This document shows, in pieces, positions 15,311 through 24,100 of a stretch of DNA of 41,631 nucleotides (position 1 is the stretch's first letter; every line of letters starts with the position of its first letter). Under the pieces are notes generated by a model. The model did not search any database. It saw only the letters and a program-made list of their open reading frames with translations, and was not told the DNA's origin. Location of the stretch: the NCBI GenBank assembly GCA_964384825.1, contig CAYLMM010000020.1, forward strand, positions 1 to 41,631, given 5' to 3'. The stretch comes from CAYLMM01 sp964384825 (GTDB taxonomy: Bacteria; Krumholzibacteriota; Krumholzibacteriia; LZORAL124-64-63). A program made the translations under genes and the position numbers.

Positions 15311-16195
15311 CTACTGGTTCACGCGTTCTCCGTAGGGCCACACCGGGTAGAACACCGGCTTGCCGCCGTTCTTCTCGAGGCCGAAGGTCAGCAGGAATTC
15401 CTGGATCTCCTTCGACAGCATGAAGTCGGCCATCGCCAGCGCCCCCTCGACGTTGGCGTCGGGGAAGACCTCGGGGTTGGCCGTCATCACGATGTAGGGC
15501 CGGCGCATGGCCGGGTCGTCCTCGACCATGATCTCCATGCCGCCGACCGCCACCTTGCGATGGGTCACCGGCATCCGGCCGAAGATCATGTAGGCTCCGT
15601 TGCGCTCGGCGAAGGCCAGCTTCCGATTCCTGCTCTCGGATTCCTCCTTGATGACCCAGTCGCCGATCGGATCGACGCCGGCCAGGCTCCAGAGGGTGTG
15701 CCCCAGCTCGCGCGGGCCGTTGGCGCGGTTGTCCACGAAGGGCGACCGGGTCTCGGCGATCCGCTTCAGGGCCTCGACGCCGCTCTTCATGCCGCGGATG
15801 CCGGCCGGATCGGAGGCGGGCCCGACGATCACCAGGTCGTTGCGCGCCCAGGGCCGCATGCCGACGCCGTAGCCGTCGGCGACCAGGTTGGTGGTGATGT
15901 CGCCCGAATGCATGGCGATCAGGTCCGCCTCGCCCCGCCGGAAATGCTTCGATATCCCGGGCCGGGGTGAGGTCGCGACCAGGACGACCTCGTAGCCGGT
16001 CGCGGCGGTGAACCGCTCGCAGATCTCGGGCCACAGTCCGACCATCGTGGCGCCGGCGATCACGCAGGTCCGCACCGTATCTTTCCGGGGGGGCGAGGTT
16101 GCATCGTCCGCGGCCGCGGCCGTTCCGGTCAGCGCGGCCATCGTCAGCAGCGCCGCCGCCAGCATCGTCATCGTGATCCGCGATTGCAGCTTCAT
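15311..16195 (-). CDS. TupA-like periplasmic oxyanion-binding protein
   Basis: 294 aa, ATG 16195 with AAGGA 6 nt upstream. A signal peptide (LAAALLTMAALTGTAAA, cleavage near 28) precedes a type 2 periplasmic binding fold. The stretch GDITTNLVADGYGVGMRPWARNDLVIVGPASDPAGI, followed by VEALKRIAE and FVDNRANGPRELGHTLW, aligns with tungstate-binding TupA proteins (their YGVxRRxVMYNDFVIVGPxxDPAGI). However, the N-terminal TTTS anion motif of TupA is replaced by AGATMVG, so the ligand is uncertain. No permease or ATPase gene is adjacent. It is the third gene after modE and a TonB-dependent receptor, 49 bp downstream of the latter, so it probably carries the ligand delivered through that receptor. 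Molybdate or tungstate is the inferred ligand. Confidence 0.8.
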   Translation of the reverse strand: MKLQSRITMTMLAAALLTMAALTGTAAAADDATSPPRKDTVRTCVIAGATMVGLWPEICERFTAATGYEVVLVATSPRPGISKHFRRGEADLIAMHSGDITTNLVADGYGVGMRPWARNDLVIVGPASDPAGIRGMKSGVEALKRIAETRSPFVDNRANGPRELGHTLWSLAGVDPIGDWVIKEESESRNRKLAFAERNGAYMIFGRMPVTHRKVAVGGMEIMVEDDPAMRRPYIVMTANPEVFPDANVEGALAMADFMLSKEIQEFLLTFGLEKNGGKPVFYPVWPYGERVNQ

Positions 16196-16244
16196 CTTGA
16201 TTCCTTCGTTCTTCGTCCGCGGAGCCCGGCCCCGTGGAAACGTG

Positions 16245-18167
16245 TCACACGCCGAATTTCAGCCCGCCGTAGACGAACCGGCCGGCCTGGGGATAGGCGT
16301 AGGCGGTCGAGTAGTTCGCGTCGAAGAGGTTGTCGACTCCGACGTAGAGCTTGGCCCGGTCGCCGCAGAGCGTCTGCGACACCCTGATGTTCGCCACGGT
16401 GTAGGAACCCAGCTCGCGCTTCTCGGTGGGCGCTTTCCGGGAATAGTGGTACTGGCGGTCGACATGCCGCAAGGAGGCGTTCAGCATCAGCCCGCGGTCG
16501 AAGCGATACCCGCCCTCGATCGTCAACTTGTCGCGGGGAGTGTACTGGATCTCGTCGTAATCGCTGCCCGGCGATCTGTCCTCGCTGTCGGTGTACGTGT
16601 ACGCGACCCGCGCGAACCACCCGCCGCCCGGCCGCATCTCGACGGTCGTCTCGACGCCGCGGAACAGATAGTGGTCGCGGTTCTCGTTGACCTCGGTGAA
16701 CACGTCCTTCTGGATGAAGTTCTTGACGTCGTTGACGAATCCGGTGATTCCGACGCAGGCTCCGAACGGCAGGCGCCGTGCGATTCCCAGCTCGAAGTTG
16801 CGCGAGTTCTCGGCCTCCAGGGCGGCGTTGCCGATCTTCCGGTCGTAGAGATCCTTGATGGTCGGGAACCGCACCTTGCGCGCGGCCGATCCGCTGAGCG
16901 TGGTCCGGCCGTCGAGCTCGTACCGCAGACCGGCCTGCCAGCTCCAGTCGGCGACATCGCCGCCCGAGTCCTTCTCGAACCAGTGCCGGCCCGCGCCCGC
17001 GACAGCATCGAGGCCGGCGACGACGGTCTTCTCGTATTCGAGCGCCGCGGTGTAGGTCGGGTTGCCGATCTCGTCCCCGGAGCCGTCGTCCTCCCACAGT
17101 TCCTTCTTGGCCAGCAGTCCGGCCGTGACGTCGCCGAAGCGTTCGTGATGGTAGGCGATCCGCGTGTCCAGGCCGCGGACCTTCATCTCGCCGCGGGCGC
17201 TGCTGGTGTCGGCGGCGTAGGCGACCAGCGTCTCCTCGATCCGGTTGGCGTAGACCCGCGACTCGAAGCTGAACGGCCCGGGCATGTCGTATTCCGCCGA
17301 AATCTGCGCCGTCGTGCCCTCGTAGTCGTCCATGCGCTCGTAGACGACCTTCGACGAGAAGGGATCCGACTGGTCGAAGATCCGCGGCGGCCGGCCGTAG
17401 TCGCCCTCGAAACGGTTGAAGGCCAGTCCCAGGCGCAGCCTGTCGTTCGGGCTGCAGCCGGCCTTCGCGTACAGCGTCCTGCGCGTGGCGTCGCTGTTCT
17501 CGCGCAGCCCGCCGTCCTCGTACGTGGTCGGATCGAAATCGTCCGCGAGCTCGAATCCGTCGGTCTCCTGGACGGTGGCGCTGACCAGGAAATCATATTT
17601 CTCGCCGCCGCCGGATACCGAGTAGCGGCCGTGGAAATCGACGTTCTCGCCGAATTCCTGCTGCACCGATCCCCGCACGCCTTCCCCGCCGCTGCGGGTG
17701 ATGATGTCGATGACCCCGCCGACCGCGCCCGGGCCGTAGAGCACCGAGCTGTTGCCGTAGGCGACCCTGATCTCGGCGATGTTCTCCACCGGAACGATGC
17801 CGGGATCGAACTGGCCGTCGAAGGCCGAGTTGAGCGGCACGCCGTCGATCAGCAGCAGCAGCTGGCGGCTGCGCAGGCCGCGCATCTCGATCCGGGGCAC
17901 TCCCTTGCCGCCGGTGTAGATGCCCAGGCCGGGCAGCAGATCGAGGGCCTCGTCCAGGGTTCGGGCGCCGCGGTTCTCGATCTCCACCGCGTCGATCCGC
18001 CTCACGATCGCGACCGGCTTCTCGTCTTCCCGGTCCGCGCAGACGATCATCTCTTCCGGGGCCTGCGCGCTGATCTGCGAGCGGAGTTCGGCGGCCTGCG
18101 CGGTGACGGCGCAGAGCGCGAAGATCATCGGCGGCAGGAGATTTCCAAGTACGCTGCGTGTGCTCAT
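16245..18167 (-). CDS. TonB-dependent receptor, predicted molybdate/tungstate-linked
   Basis: 640 aa from ATG 18167, with GAGG 4 nt upstream; an upstream in-frame ATG would add 12 residues without a signal peptide. A signal peptide (PPMIFALCAVTAQA, cleavage near 26) is followed by a TonB-box-like EEMIV (38-42) and a plug domain (about 50-158: VRRIDAVEIENRGARTLDEAL, RIEMRGLRSRQLLLLIDGVPL, NIAEIRVAYGNSSVLYGPGAVGGVIDIIT). The barrel ends in YGGLKFGV, with YVGVDNLFDANYS near the C-terminus. The plug is of the BtuB/FepA type. The operon context (ModE-like regulator before it, TupA-like binding protein after it, a ModE-box-like dyad in its leader) suggests uptake of molybdate/tungstate or a chelate of them. 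That substrate is an inference; the receptor sequence alone does not show it. Confidence 0.93.
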   Translation of the reverse strand: MSTRSVLGNLLPPMIFALCAVTAQAAELRSQISAQAPEEMIVCADREDEKPVAIVRRIDAVEIENRGARTLDEALDLLPGLGIYTGGKGVPRIEMRGLRSRQLLLLIDGVPLNSAFDGQFDPGIVPVENIAEIRVAYGNSSVLYGPGAVGGVIDIITRSGGEGVRGSVQQEFGENVDFHGRYSVSGGGEKYDFLVSATVQETDGFELADDFDPTTYEDGGLRENSDATRRTLYAKAGCSPNDRLRLGLAFNRFEGDYGRPPRIFDQSDPFSSKVVYERMDDYEGTTAQISAEYDMPGPFSFESRVYANRIEETLVAYAADTSSARGEMKVRGLDTRIAYHHERFGDVTAGLLAKKELWEDDGSGDEIGNPTYTAALEYEKTVVAGLDAVAGAGRHWFEKDSGGDVADWSWQAGLRYELDGRTTLSGSAARKVRFPTIKDLYDRKIGNAALEAENSRNFELGIARRLPFGACVGITGFVNDVKNFIQKDVFTEVNENRDHYLFRGVETTVEMRPGGGWFARVAYTYTDSEDRSPGSDYDEIQYTPRDKLTIEGGYRFDRGLMLNASLRHVDRQYHYSRKAPTEKRELGSYTVANIRVSQTLCGDRAKLYVGVDNLFDANYSTAYAYPQAGRFVYGGLKFGV

Positions 18168-18228
18168 GGTGCCTCGGCGCCTTTCGATTCGCTGATCATC
18201 CATCGACAGCGGGCAATCCGGCCCGCCG

Positions 18229-18256
18229 ATCGCTATTCCCCGACAGGTATAACGCC
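18229..18256 (-). promoter_or_regulatory. ModE-box-like dyad upstream of receptor
   Basis: ATCGCTAT (18229-18236), 12 nt, ATAACGCC (18249-18256). The ModE box as I remember it is ATCGNTATATA-N6-TATATAACGAT, that is ATCGNTAT and ATAACGAT separated by 12 nt. This site matches all of the left half and six of eight in the right half at exactly that spacing. It lies between the modE stop and the receptor start, 62-89 bp before the ATG. Confidence 0.7.
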
Positions 18257-18267
18257 GGCGAAAAAAA

Positions 18268-18606
18268 CTACTTCAACAGATCCGACTCGCGGGCCAGGAA
18301 CTCCTGGAACGCTTCGTAGGCCTTCCAGAAGATCCGGACGGCTTCCCGTCCCGCCGGGGTCACGACCGCCCCGCCGCCGCCCTTGCCGCCGGCGCTCTTC
18401 TCCACCAGGGGCCGGTCGCTCTGGCGATTCATGGAATCCACGAGCTGCCAGGCGTGGCGATAGGACATGTCCATCGAGCGGGCGGCCGCGCTGATCGAGC
18501 CGTGTTCTGCGATCCTTTCGAGCAGCACCACCCGGCCGTAGCCCAGGAAAGTGCCCTCGCCGCCGTCGATCCAGATCCGGCCCTTCACCGCGTATTTGCG
18601 TTTCAC
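18268..18606 (-). CDS. ModE-like single-domain transcriptional regulator
   Basis: 112 aa from GTG 18606, chosen because AAGGAGGG lies immediately upstream at good spacing; ATG 18624 has no ribosome site. It is a winged helix-turn-helix of the ModE N-terminal family. ERIAEHGSISAAARSMDMSYRHAWQLVDSMN is the HTH, and GGKGGGGAVVTPAGREAV is nearly identical to the ModE wing motif (GGKGGGGAVLT). E. coli ModE continues with two molybdate-binding Mop/TOBE domains; this protein ends after a helix at residue 112 and has none, so how it senses ligand is open. It is the first gene of a unit with the receptor and the TupA-like protein. ModE-box-like dyads precede it and the receptor, suggesting autoregulation. 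Confidence 0.9.
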   Translation of the reverse strand: MKRKYAVKGRIWIDGGEGTFLGYGRVVLLERIAEHGSISAAARSMDMSYRHAWQLVDSMNRQSDRPLVEKSAGGKGGGGAVVTPAGREAVRIFWKAYEAFQEFLARESDLLK

Positions 18607-18629
18607 GACGCCCTCCTTCGGCATCGCAT

Positions 18630-18658
18630 ATCGTAATTCCCGGCCGGACATAACGCAA
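18630..18658 (-). promoter_or_regulatory. ModE-box-like dyad overlapping a modE promoter
   Basis: ATCGTAAT (18630-18637), 12 nt, ATAACGCA (18650-18657): the same layout and spacing as the dyad at 18229, with one mismatch in the left half. Read on the minus strand it contains TTGCGT (18658-18653), 17 nt, TACGAT (18635-18630), a candidate sigma-70 promoter. A bound regulator would therefore block the modE promoter. The divergent 2TM-like gene starts 47 bp away. Confidence 0.65.
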
Positions 18659-18703
18659 AGGGAATTCTCGGGCTCCGGGTCGATCCGATCGCGTCGCCAC
18701 CGA

Positions 18704-18952
18704 GTGCCCCCGGCGTCATGCCCAGGACCGATTTCCGGGCACCGCATCTTCCTGTTCGCCCTGAACTGGATGACGTCTCCCGGCCGCTGGTGGTTCTTCT
18801 GGCCGCTGATCGGATGGGGGATCGCGGTGGCCTTCCACGGCGCATCGGTCTTCATCGAGAACGGGCCTCTGGGCAAATCCTGGGAGCGGCGCAAGATCCG
18901 CGAGTTGATGGGCGAGAACGGGCCGGGCGGCCCGGATCGGGAAGGGCGATAG
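18704..18952 (+). CDS. Partial 2TM-domain membrane protein
   Basis: 82 aa if started at GTG 18704; the start is uncertain and no clear ribosome site is seen. The sequence FALNWMTSPGRWWFFWPLIGWGIAVAFHG, followed by WERRKIRELMGE, is the second half of the 2TM domain (PF13239-type), normally preceded by a first helix of the HLAVYxxVN type. That first half is not found in this frame or the other plus frames just upstream, so the protein is N-terminally short or a remnant. A strong terminator follows directly, which suggests it is still transcribed. It is divergent from modE. Function unknown. Confidence 0.6.
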   Translation: MPPASCPGPISGHRIFLFALNWMTSPGRWWFFWPLIGWGIAVAFHGASVFIENGPLGKSWERRKIRELMGENGPGGPDREGR

Positions 18953-18961
18953 CCGAAACGG

Positions 18962-19016
18962 AACGGCCGCCGAGGACCAGGCGCACGCTCGCCTGAACCT
19001 CGCCGGCCGTTTTTTT
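18962..19016 (+). terminator. Strong intrinsic terminator after 2TM-like gene
   Basis: AACGGCCGCCGAGG (18962-18975) pairs with CCTCGCCGGCCGTT (one mismatch), with an inner AGGCG/CGCCT stem, and is followed by seven T (19010-19016). It sits between convergent genes. The minus-strand side (CCGTTCCGTTTCGG) is less U-rich but may also help end the GH16 transcript. Confidence 0.85.
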
Positions 19017-19024
19017 CGAGAGAC

Positions 19025-20923
19025 CTACTTCACCAGCATCATCCGCCGCGTCTCGGCGTATCCGCCCGCCTCCAGACGGCAGAAATAGACGCCGGCCGCC
19101 GCGATCCTTCCGGTTCCGTCGCGTCCGTTCCAGACGACTTCGTGGCGCCCGGCCTCGACGGCCGCGCCCGAGACCAGCGTCCGCACCAGCTTGCCGGCCA
19201 CGTCGTAGACGGCCAGCTCGACAGTCGCCGGCTCGGGCAGGTCGTAGCCGATGGTCGTCGACGGATTGAAGGGATTCGGATAGCAGGGATGCAGGGCGTA
19301 GCCCCTGGCCGGCAGTCCGGGGGCGACCGCGGTGGGCGCCGCCGGGAACTCGAACCAGTTGACGTTGAAGCCGTCGGTCTCTGGCACGAACCTCATCACA
19401 TGCTCGCCGGACGCGAGCACCGCGGTCGTCGAGACCGTCTCCCAGTTCTGCCATCCGGTCGTGACCGGCACCGTGACCTCGCCGGTCCGGTCCACGCCGT
19501 CGAACTCCAGATGGAAGACGCCCCCGGTCATCAGCGACGCGACCCGTATATCGATCGGATACTCCCCGCCGACCGGCACGTTCACGGTGTATTCCAGCCA
19601 CTCGCCCTCTTCGAGCCAACCCACGCCGTATCCGCCGCCGGCGTCGTAGCAGATCTCGATGTCGACGTCTTCGGAGGTGCGGTACTGCGCGCCGTTGTTG
19701 CCCACGTCGGCGTCCTTGTACGCGACACCGGCGCCGCCGACGTCGAAGTCCTCGGCTTGGATCCGGGTCGGGATGGCGTGCGGGTAGCCGAGATAGGATT
19801 CCTGGCCGCAGCCGGCCCCGACGGTGATGTCGATCATGTCGGTGCCCGTTGCGCCGAGATCGTCGGTCGCCTTGGCCACGATCTCGTAGCAGCCGTCGGG
19901 CGCCGAGGCCCAGGTGAAGGAATAGGGAGAGGCCGTGTCCTCGCCGAGGTAGGTGTCGTTCCGGTAGAACTCGACCTTAACGACGGTCCCGTCGGAATCC
20001 TCGGCGGCCGCCTCGATCACGATGTCCCCGGCGGGAATCGCGGCGCCCGGTGCGGGCGAGGTGATCGCGACCGTCGGCGGGAAGTTGTCGATGTCCTCGT
20101 AGACCCGGACGTAATCGATCACGAACTGCTGCGGCAGATCATCGGTGACGCAGCCGGAGCTCGTGCACCCGGTGTACCAGCCGCCCACCGCGGCGTTCAG
20201 GATGATGTAGAACTCCTGGTCGAAGGGCGCGCGCGGATTTGCGGGCGCGGAAGCCGAATACCACTGCGAACTGTATTTCGTCGAGTAGAGGTTGCCGTCC
20301 ACGTACCAGCGCATGACGTCGGGCTCCCACTCGATGGCGTAGACGTGGAAGTCGTCCGAGAAGTTCGCTCCGCCCGGGCTGTACGAGCCGCCGGTCGAGG
20401 TGTTCTCGGGATAGGTGCCCCCGAAATGCAGCGTCCCTCCGATCGAGGACATGTCGTTCGCCGATTCCATGATGTCGATCTCGCCGCTGGCCGCCCATCC
20501 GCCGTAGACGTCGTCCTGCGGCATCATCCAGAACGCGGGCCACATCCCGTTGCCGTAGGGGAGCTTGGCCCGCATCTCGATCCGGCCGTAGAGGAAGGAT
20601 TGCTTGTTGCGCGTGGTGACCTTGCCGGAGGTGAAGGCGCGGCCGCCGTAGTATTCCTCCTTGGCGGTGAGCACCAGGTTGCCGCCGGTCACCTGGATGT
20701 TCTCGGAGCGGTAGTACTCGAGCTCGTTGTTGCCCCAGCCGCAGAGGTTCGGGCAGCCGTCGCCGATGTCGGGAGTCCAGTTCGCGGGGTCCAGGCTCGA
20801 GCCGTCGAACTCGTCCGACCAGACCAGCGACCAGGACGCAGCGGCGGGCAGGGCGATGAGGGAAGCCGCCGCCATGGCCAAAAAGAGGCCGCCGAGAAAA
20901 GAACGGGACTTGTTCCGGGTCAA
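19025..20923 (-). CDS. Secreted GH16 laminarinase-like glucanase with CBM6 and sorting domain
   Basis: 632 aa, starting with TTG 20923 with AGGAGG 6 nt upstream. A signal peptide (GGLFLAMAAASLIALPAAA) comes first. The GH16 catalytic domain (about 32-275) has the active-site motif GEIDIMES: nucleophile E148, D150 and acid/base E153. WPAFWMMP and FHVYAIEWEPDVMRWYVDG are typical of beta-1,3-glucanases. Then come an Ig-like domain (about 285-372), a CBM6-type carbohydrate-binding module (about 388-530, IQAEDFD...WLEYTVNVP...FNVNWFEF) and a C-terminal FlgD-like sorting module (about 545-632, NPFNPSTTIGYDLPEP to RRMMLVK). It should hydrolyse beta-1,3(4)-glucans such as laminarin outside the cell. 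It has its own promoter (21000-21027). Confidence 0.94.
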   Translation of the reverse strand: MTRNKSRSFLGGLFLAMAAASLIALPAAASWSLVWSDEFDGSSLDPANWTPDIGDGCPNLCGWGNNELEYYRSENIQVTGGNLVLTAKEEYYGGRAFTSGKVTTRNKQSFLYGRIEMRAKLPYGNGMWPAFWMMPQDDVYGGWAASGEIDIMESANDMSSIGGTLHFGGTYPENTSTGGSYSPGGANFSDDFHVYAIEWEPDVMRWYVDGNLYSTKYSSQWYSASAPANPRAPFDQEFYIILNAAVGGWYTGCTSSGCVTDDLPQQFVIDYVRVYEDIDNFPPTVAITSPAPGAAIPAGDIVIEAAAEDSDGTVVKVEFYRNDTYLGEDTASPYSFTWASAPDGCYEIVAKATDDLGATGTDMIDITVGAGCGQESYLGYPHAIPTRIQAEDFDVGGAGVAYKDADVGNNGAQYRTSEDVDIEICYDAGGGYGVGWLEEGEWLEYTVNVPVGGEYPIDIRVASLMTGGVFHLEFDGVDRTGEVTVPVTTGWQNWETVSTTAVLASGEHVMRFVPETDGFNVNWFEFPAAPTAVAPGLPARGYALHPCYPNPFNPSTTIGYDLPEPATVELAVYDVAGKLVRTLVSGAAVEAGRHEVVWNGRDGTGRIAAAGVYFCRLEAGGYAETRRMMLVK

Positions 20924-20999
20924 GGGGGGCCTCCTGGGCGCGGAGCCGTGATGAGGCGGAAGTCTACCGCCGGTGATCGGGAACTACACACAGGATAAC

Positions 21000-21027
21000 A
21001 TTATACTATGTTCGGAAACCGAATCAA
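21000..21027 (-). promoter_or_regulatory. Promoter of GH16 gene
   Basis: On the minus strand TTGATT (21027-21022), 16 nt, TATAAT (21005-21000), a perfect -10. It lies in an A+T-rich island 77 bp before the TTG start. The gene at 32338-33756 has a similar pair. Confidence 0.6.
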
Positions 21028-21078
21028 GTCGCCGATCGGAATTTCAAAAACAGGGACAACCTCTCAAATACCGGCGCT

Positions 21079-21097
21079 GCCTGCCTTAAGGGCAGGC
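21079..21097 (-). terminator. Hairpin after beta-helix/VCBS gene
   Basis: GCCTGCC-TTAAG-GGCAGGC, a perfect 7-bp stem, 8 bp beyond the stop of the minus-strand gene. The following minus-strand bases (AGCGCCGGTATTTGAG) lack a U-tract, so termination is uncertain. Confidence 0.45.
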
Positions 21098-21105
21098 TGG
21101 CGGAA

Positions 21106-24100
21106 CTACTTCACCAGCATCATGCTCCGGGTTTCGCATCTCCCGCCGGCTGTCAGACGGCAGAGATAGGCTCCGGACGGCATGCGTCTCCCGGAATCGC
21201 TCCGGCCGTCCCATTCGACGGCGTGGACGCCGCCGGAATCGATCATGCCGTCCACGACGGTTCGCACCAGGCCACCTTGCAGGTCGTATATCCTCAGAGT
21301 GGCCGGGCCCGGTTCCGGCAACTCGAACGAGATCGAAGTGCGAGGATTGAAGGGATTGGGCACAGCGCCCAGCAGGACCAACCGTCCGGGCGGATCTCCG
21401 AGTCCGGTCGGCGAGCCGCTGACGACGGCTTCGGGGGCGAACGGCGAGCCGGCGAAGCCGCCGTCGACCGCCTGAACGCTCCAGTAGTAATCTCCCTCGG
21501 GCAGCGCGACCGTCCACTCCAGCCGGTGGCCGCAGTTGCCCGCGCGGGCGACACGCCGCAGTCCGGTGGCCGGGTCGGACATGGCGGCCAGGATATCGCC
21601 GCCGCCCGGCGCGGAGCCGATGCGCAGGTTGTAGGACAGGCCGCCGGCCGGGGTTTCCGGGTCGGTGGCCCCGTCCCAGCCGAAGGTCGCGAACGGTCCG
21701 TCGACGGTCGCCGCCAGGTTGGCCGGCGCGGCGGGAGCGGCGTCGGGATGGGGGCAAAGGTTCCGGTACAGCCTGCATTCCGCACCGCCGGCCGCGGGAT
21801 TTCCGGCCACCAGCAGATCCAGATCGCCGTCGCCGTCGTAGTCGCCCCAGGCGGCGGCGGGATCCGTCACGCCGGTGAAATCGCCCCCGGTGTCGGCGAA
21901 AGATCCGTTGTCGTTGCGGTAGACCCTGGCCGAGCCTCCGGCCGAGGTTCTGCCAGCGAGCATTATGTCCAGGTCGCCGTCGTTGTCGTAGTCGCCCCAG
22001 GCCGCCGCCGCGTCCGTCGTCGGCAGCAGCCCGGCGCCGATATCGGTGAACACCCCCGCGTCGTTGCGGTAGACGGCGGCGACAAAGCACCCGCCGTCGG
22101 CAGCGTGCAGGTCGTGGCCGGCAACGAAGCTGTCAAGAATGCCGTCGGCGTCGTAGTCGCCCCAGGTTCCGGAGCCGGAGCTGACGCCGATCAACCCCGC
22201 CTCGATGTCGGTGAATTCTCCGCCGTCGTTGCGGTATATCCGCGAGACGTCCAGGTAATCGGAATAACCGGTCAGCAGGATGTCCAGATCCCCGTCCTTG
22301 TCGTAGTCGCCCCATTCCGCCGACCCCGCCACGAACCCCGGCAGGGCCGAGTCATCGGGAACGAACGTGCCGGCGCCGTTGCGGAACAGTGAAACGGATG
22401 AATCGTGCGCGTCGCCGGTCAGCAGGATGTCCAGGTCGCCGTCGTTGTCGTAGTCGCCCCAGGCGACCGACGCGCCCCATTTACCGGGCAGGCCGGCGGC
22501 GACGTCGGTGAAGACGCCGTCGTCGTTGCGGTAGACCGCGGCGGAATCGACGCCGGCCTGTCCCCGACCCGACAACAGCAGGTCCAGATCGCCGTCGCCG
22601 TCGCAATCCCCCCACGAAACCGAGGAATCGAAGACTCCGAACAGGTCGGCATCGATGTCGGTGAAGGATCCGCCGTCGTTGCGATAGATCCGGGTGTGGT
22701 ACCCGGTGGGGTTGATGCTGATGCCGGTGATGACGAAGTCCAGGTCCTCGTCGTTGTCGTAGTCGCCCCATTCGACCGAACCGTCGACCAGGACCGGCAA
22801 CCCGGCGGAAACCTCGGCGAACTCGATGCTGCAGCCGGCATCCAGTGAGCCGATCACGCCGCACTCACCCGCGTTCAGGCAGGGCGACCAGTCGGCCAGG
22901 CCCTGTTGCGGGTCGGCCGGATCGCAGAAGAGGGGATCGACCGACAGGTTGCCGTCGGCGCCCGCGTATGGAGCCATCGGGCCAGTCCAGTCGCCGGCGG
23001 AGTTGGCGAAGAAGTCGTTGCAGGACACCGTTGCGGTCAAGTCGTCCCGGGCGTTGAAGGCGGCTCCGTCGTTGTTCGCCACCAGATTGTTGCCGACCTC
23101 CAGGACGTAGGGGGAGGGATCCGGGTAATCCACCACCAGGACAGCAAAGCCGCTCCCGACGCTGCCGCAGTCGTTCAGGGCCAGGGTGTTGCCCGTCAAC
23201 TGCACGCTGGTGGTCAGGTCCGGATCGTCGACCTGGACGTGGACGATGCCGGAATACTCCGACGGCGTGTCGGTAATGGTGTTGGCGTGGATCAGGCAGT
23301 CTCGCACCTGGACGTCGGTGGAGAACGCCGCATTGAGGAAGGCGCCCTGGTCGGCCCGGTTGTCCGTGGCGACGCATCCGGCCATCTCCACGGTGCAGCT
23401 GTCGTTGGCGGATATCGCGCCCCCCAGCCAGCCCTCGTTGTCGGTGAACTCGCACCCGAGCGCGGTGACCCGGCATTCGTCCCAGGCCAGGATCGCGCCG
23501 CCGGAGTCCTCGCCGGGATCGTCGTCCTGGGCCAGATTCGAGGTGAAGACGCAGTTGTCGAACAGCGCCGACGACCCGGTGTGGACGTACACGGCGCCGC
23601 CCTCGCCTACATTGGCGATGAACTCGCAGCCGGTGAACTCGACGCTGGATTCATAGGCGTAGACCGCGCCGCCGGCGTGGGCCCGGTTGTTGTCGAAGAC
23701 GCAGTCGGCGACGTTCAGCTGCGACCTGTAGACGCGCACGGCGCCGCCGAAATACTCGCCGGAATTGCCATAGCAGAATCTGATGTTCTCGATGCTCGAC
23801 GTGCCCGCGACGTTCGAGAAGTTGAAGACCCTGCCGGCACAGTACGCAGCGATTGTCGCAGTTCCCCCGTCGACCGAGAATGCGAGCTGCTTGGTGACCA
23901 GGATGTCGCACCCTAAATAATTGCCGGGACTGAGCAGGATGCTGTCGCCGGCGACGGCGGCGTCGACCGCGGCCTGGATGGTGGGTTGATCGCCCGGCAC
24001 CCGGATCACCGACGCCTCGCCGGAGGCCGGTGCGTTCGGCTCAGACTGAACCTGCCGCTGCGCCTGCGCATCGGGTTCGACCGGGGCCTTCATCCCGGAA

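Noticed and set aside
16008..18494. An 828-codon plus-strand open frame opposite the second TonB receptor
   Set aside because: Antisense shadow without domain features; the minus-strand receptor has an intact signal peptide, plug and barrel end.
18630..18952. A longer 2TM-like protein starting inside the modE gene region
   Set aside because: The upstream part of that frame is antisense to modE and has no membrane helix or 2TM similarity.
21790..22790. Regular short repeats that might look like a CRISPR array
   Set aside because: The repeats are imperfect, in frame and encode WGDYDxDGDLD units of a VCBS protein; there are no cas genes.
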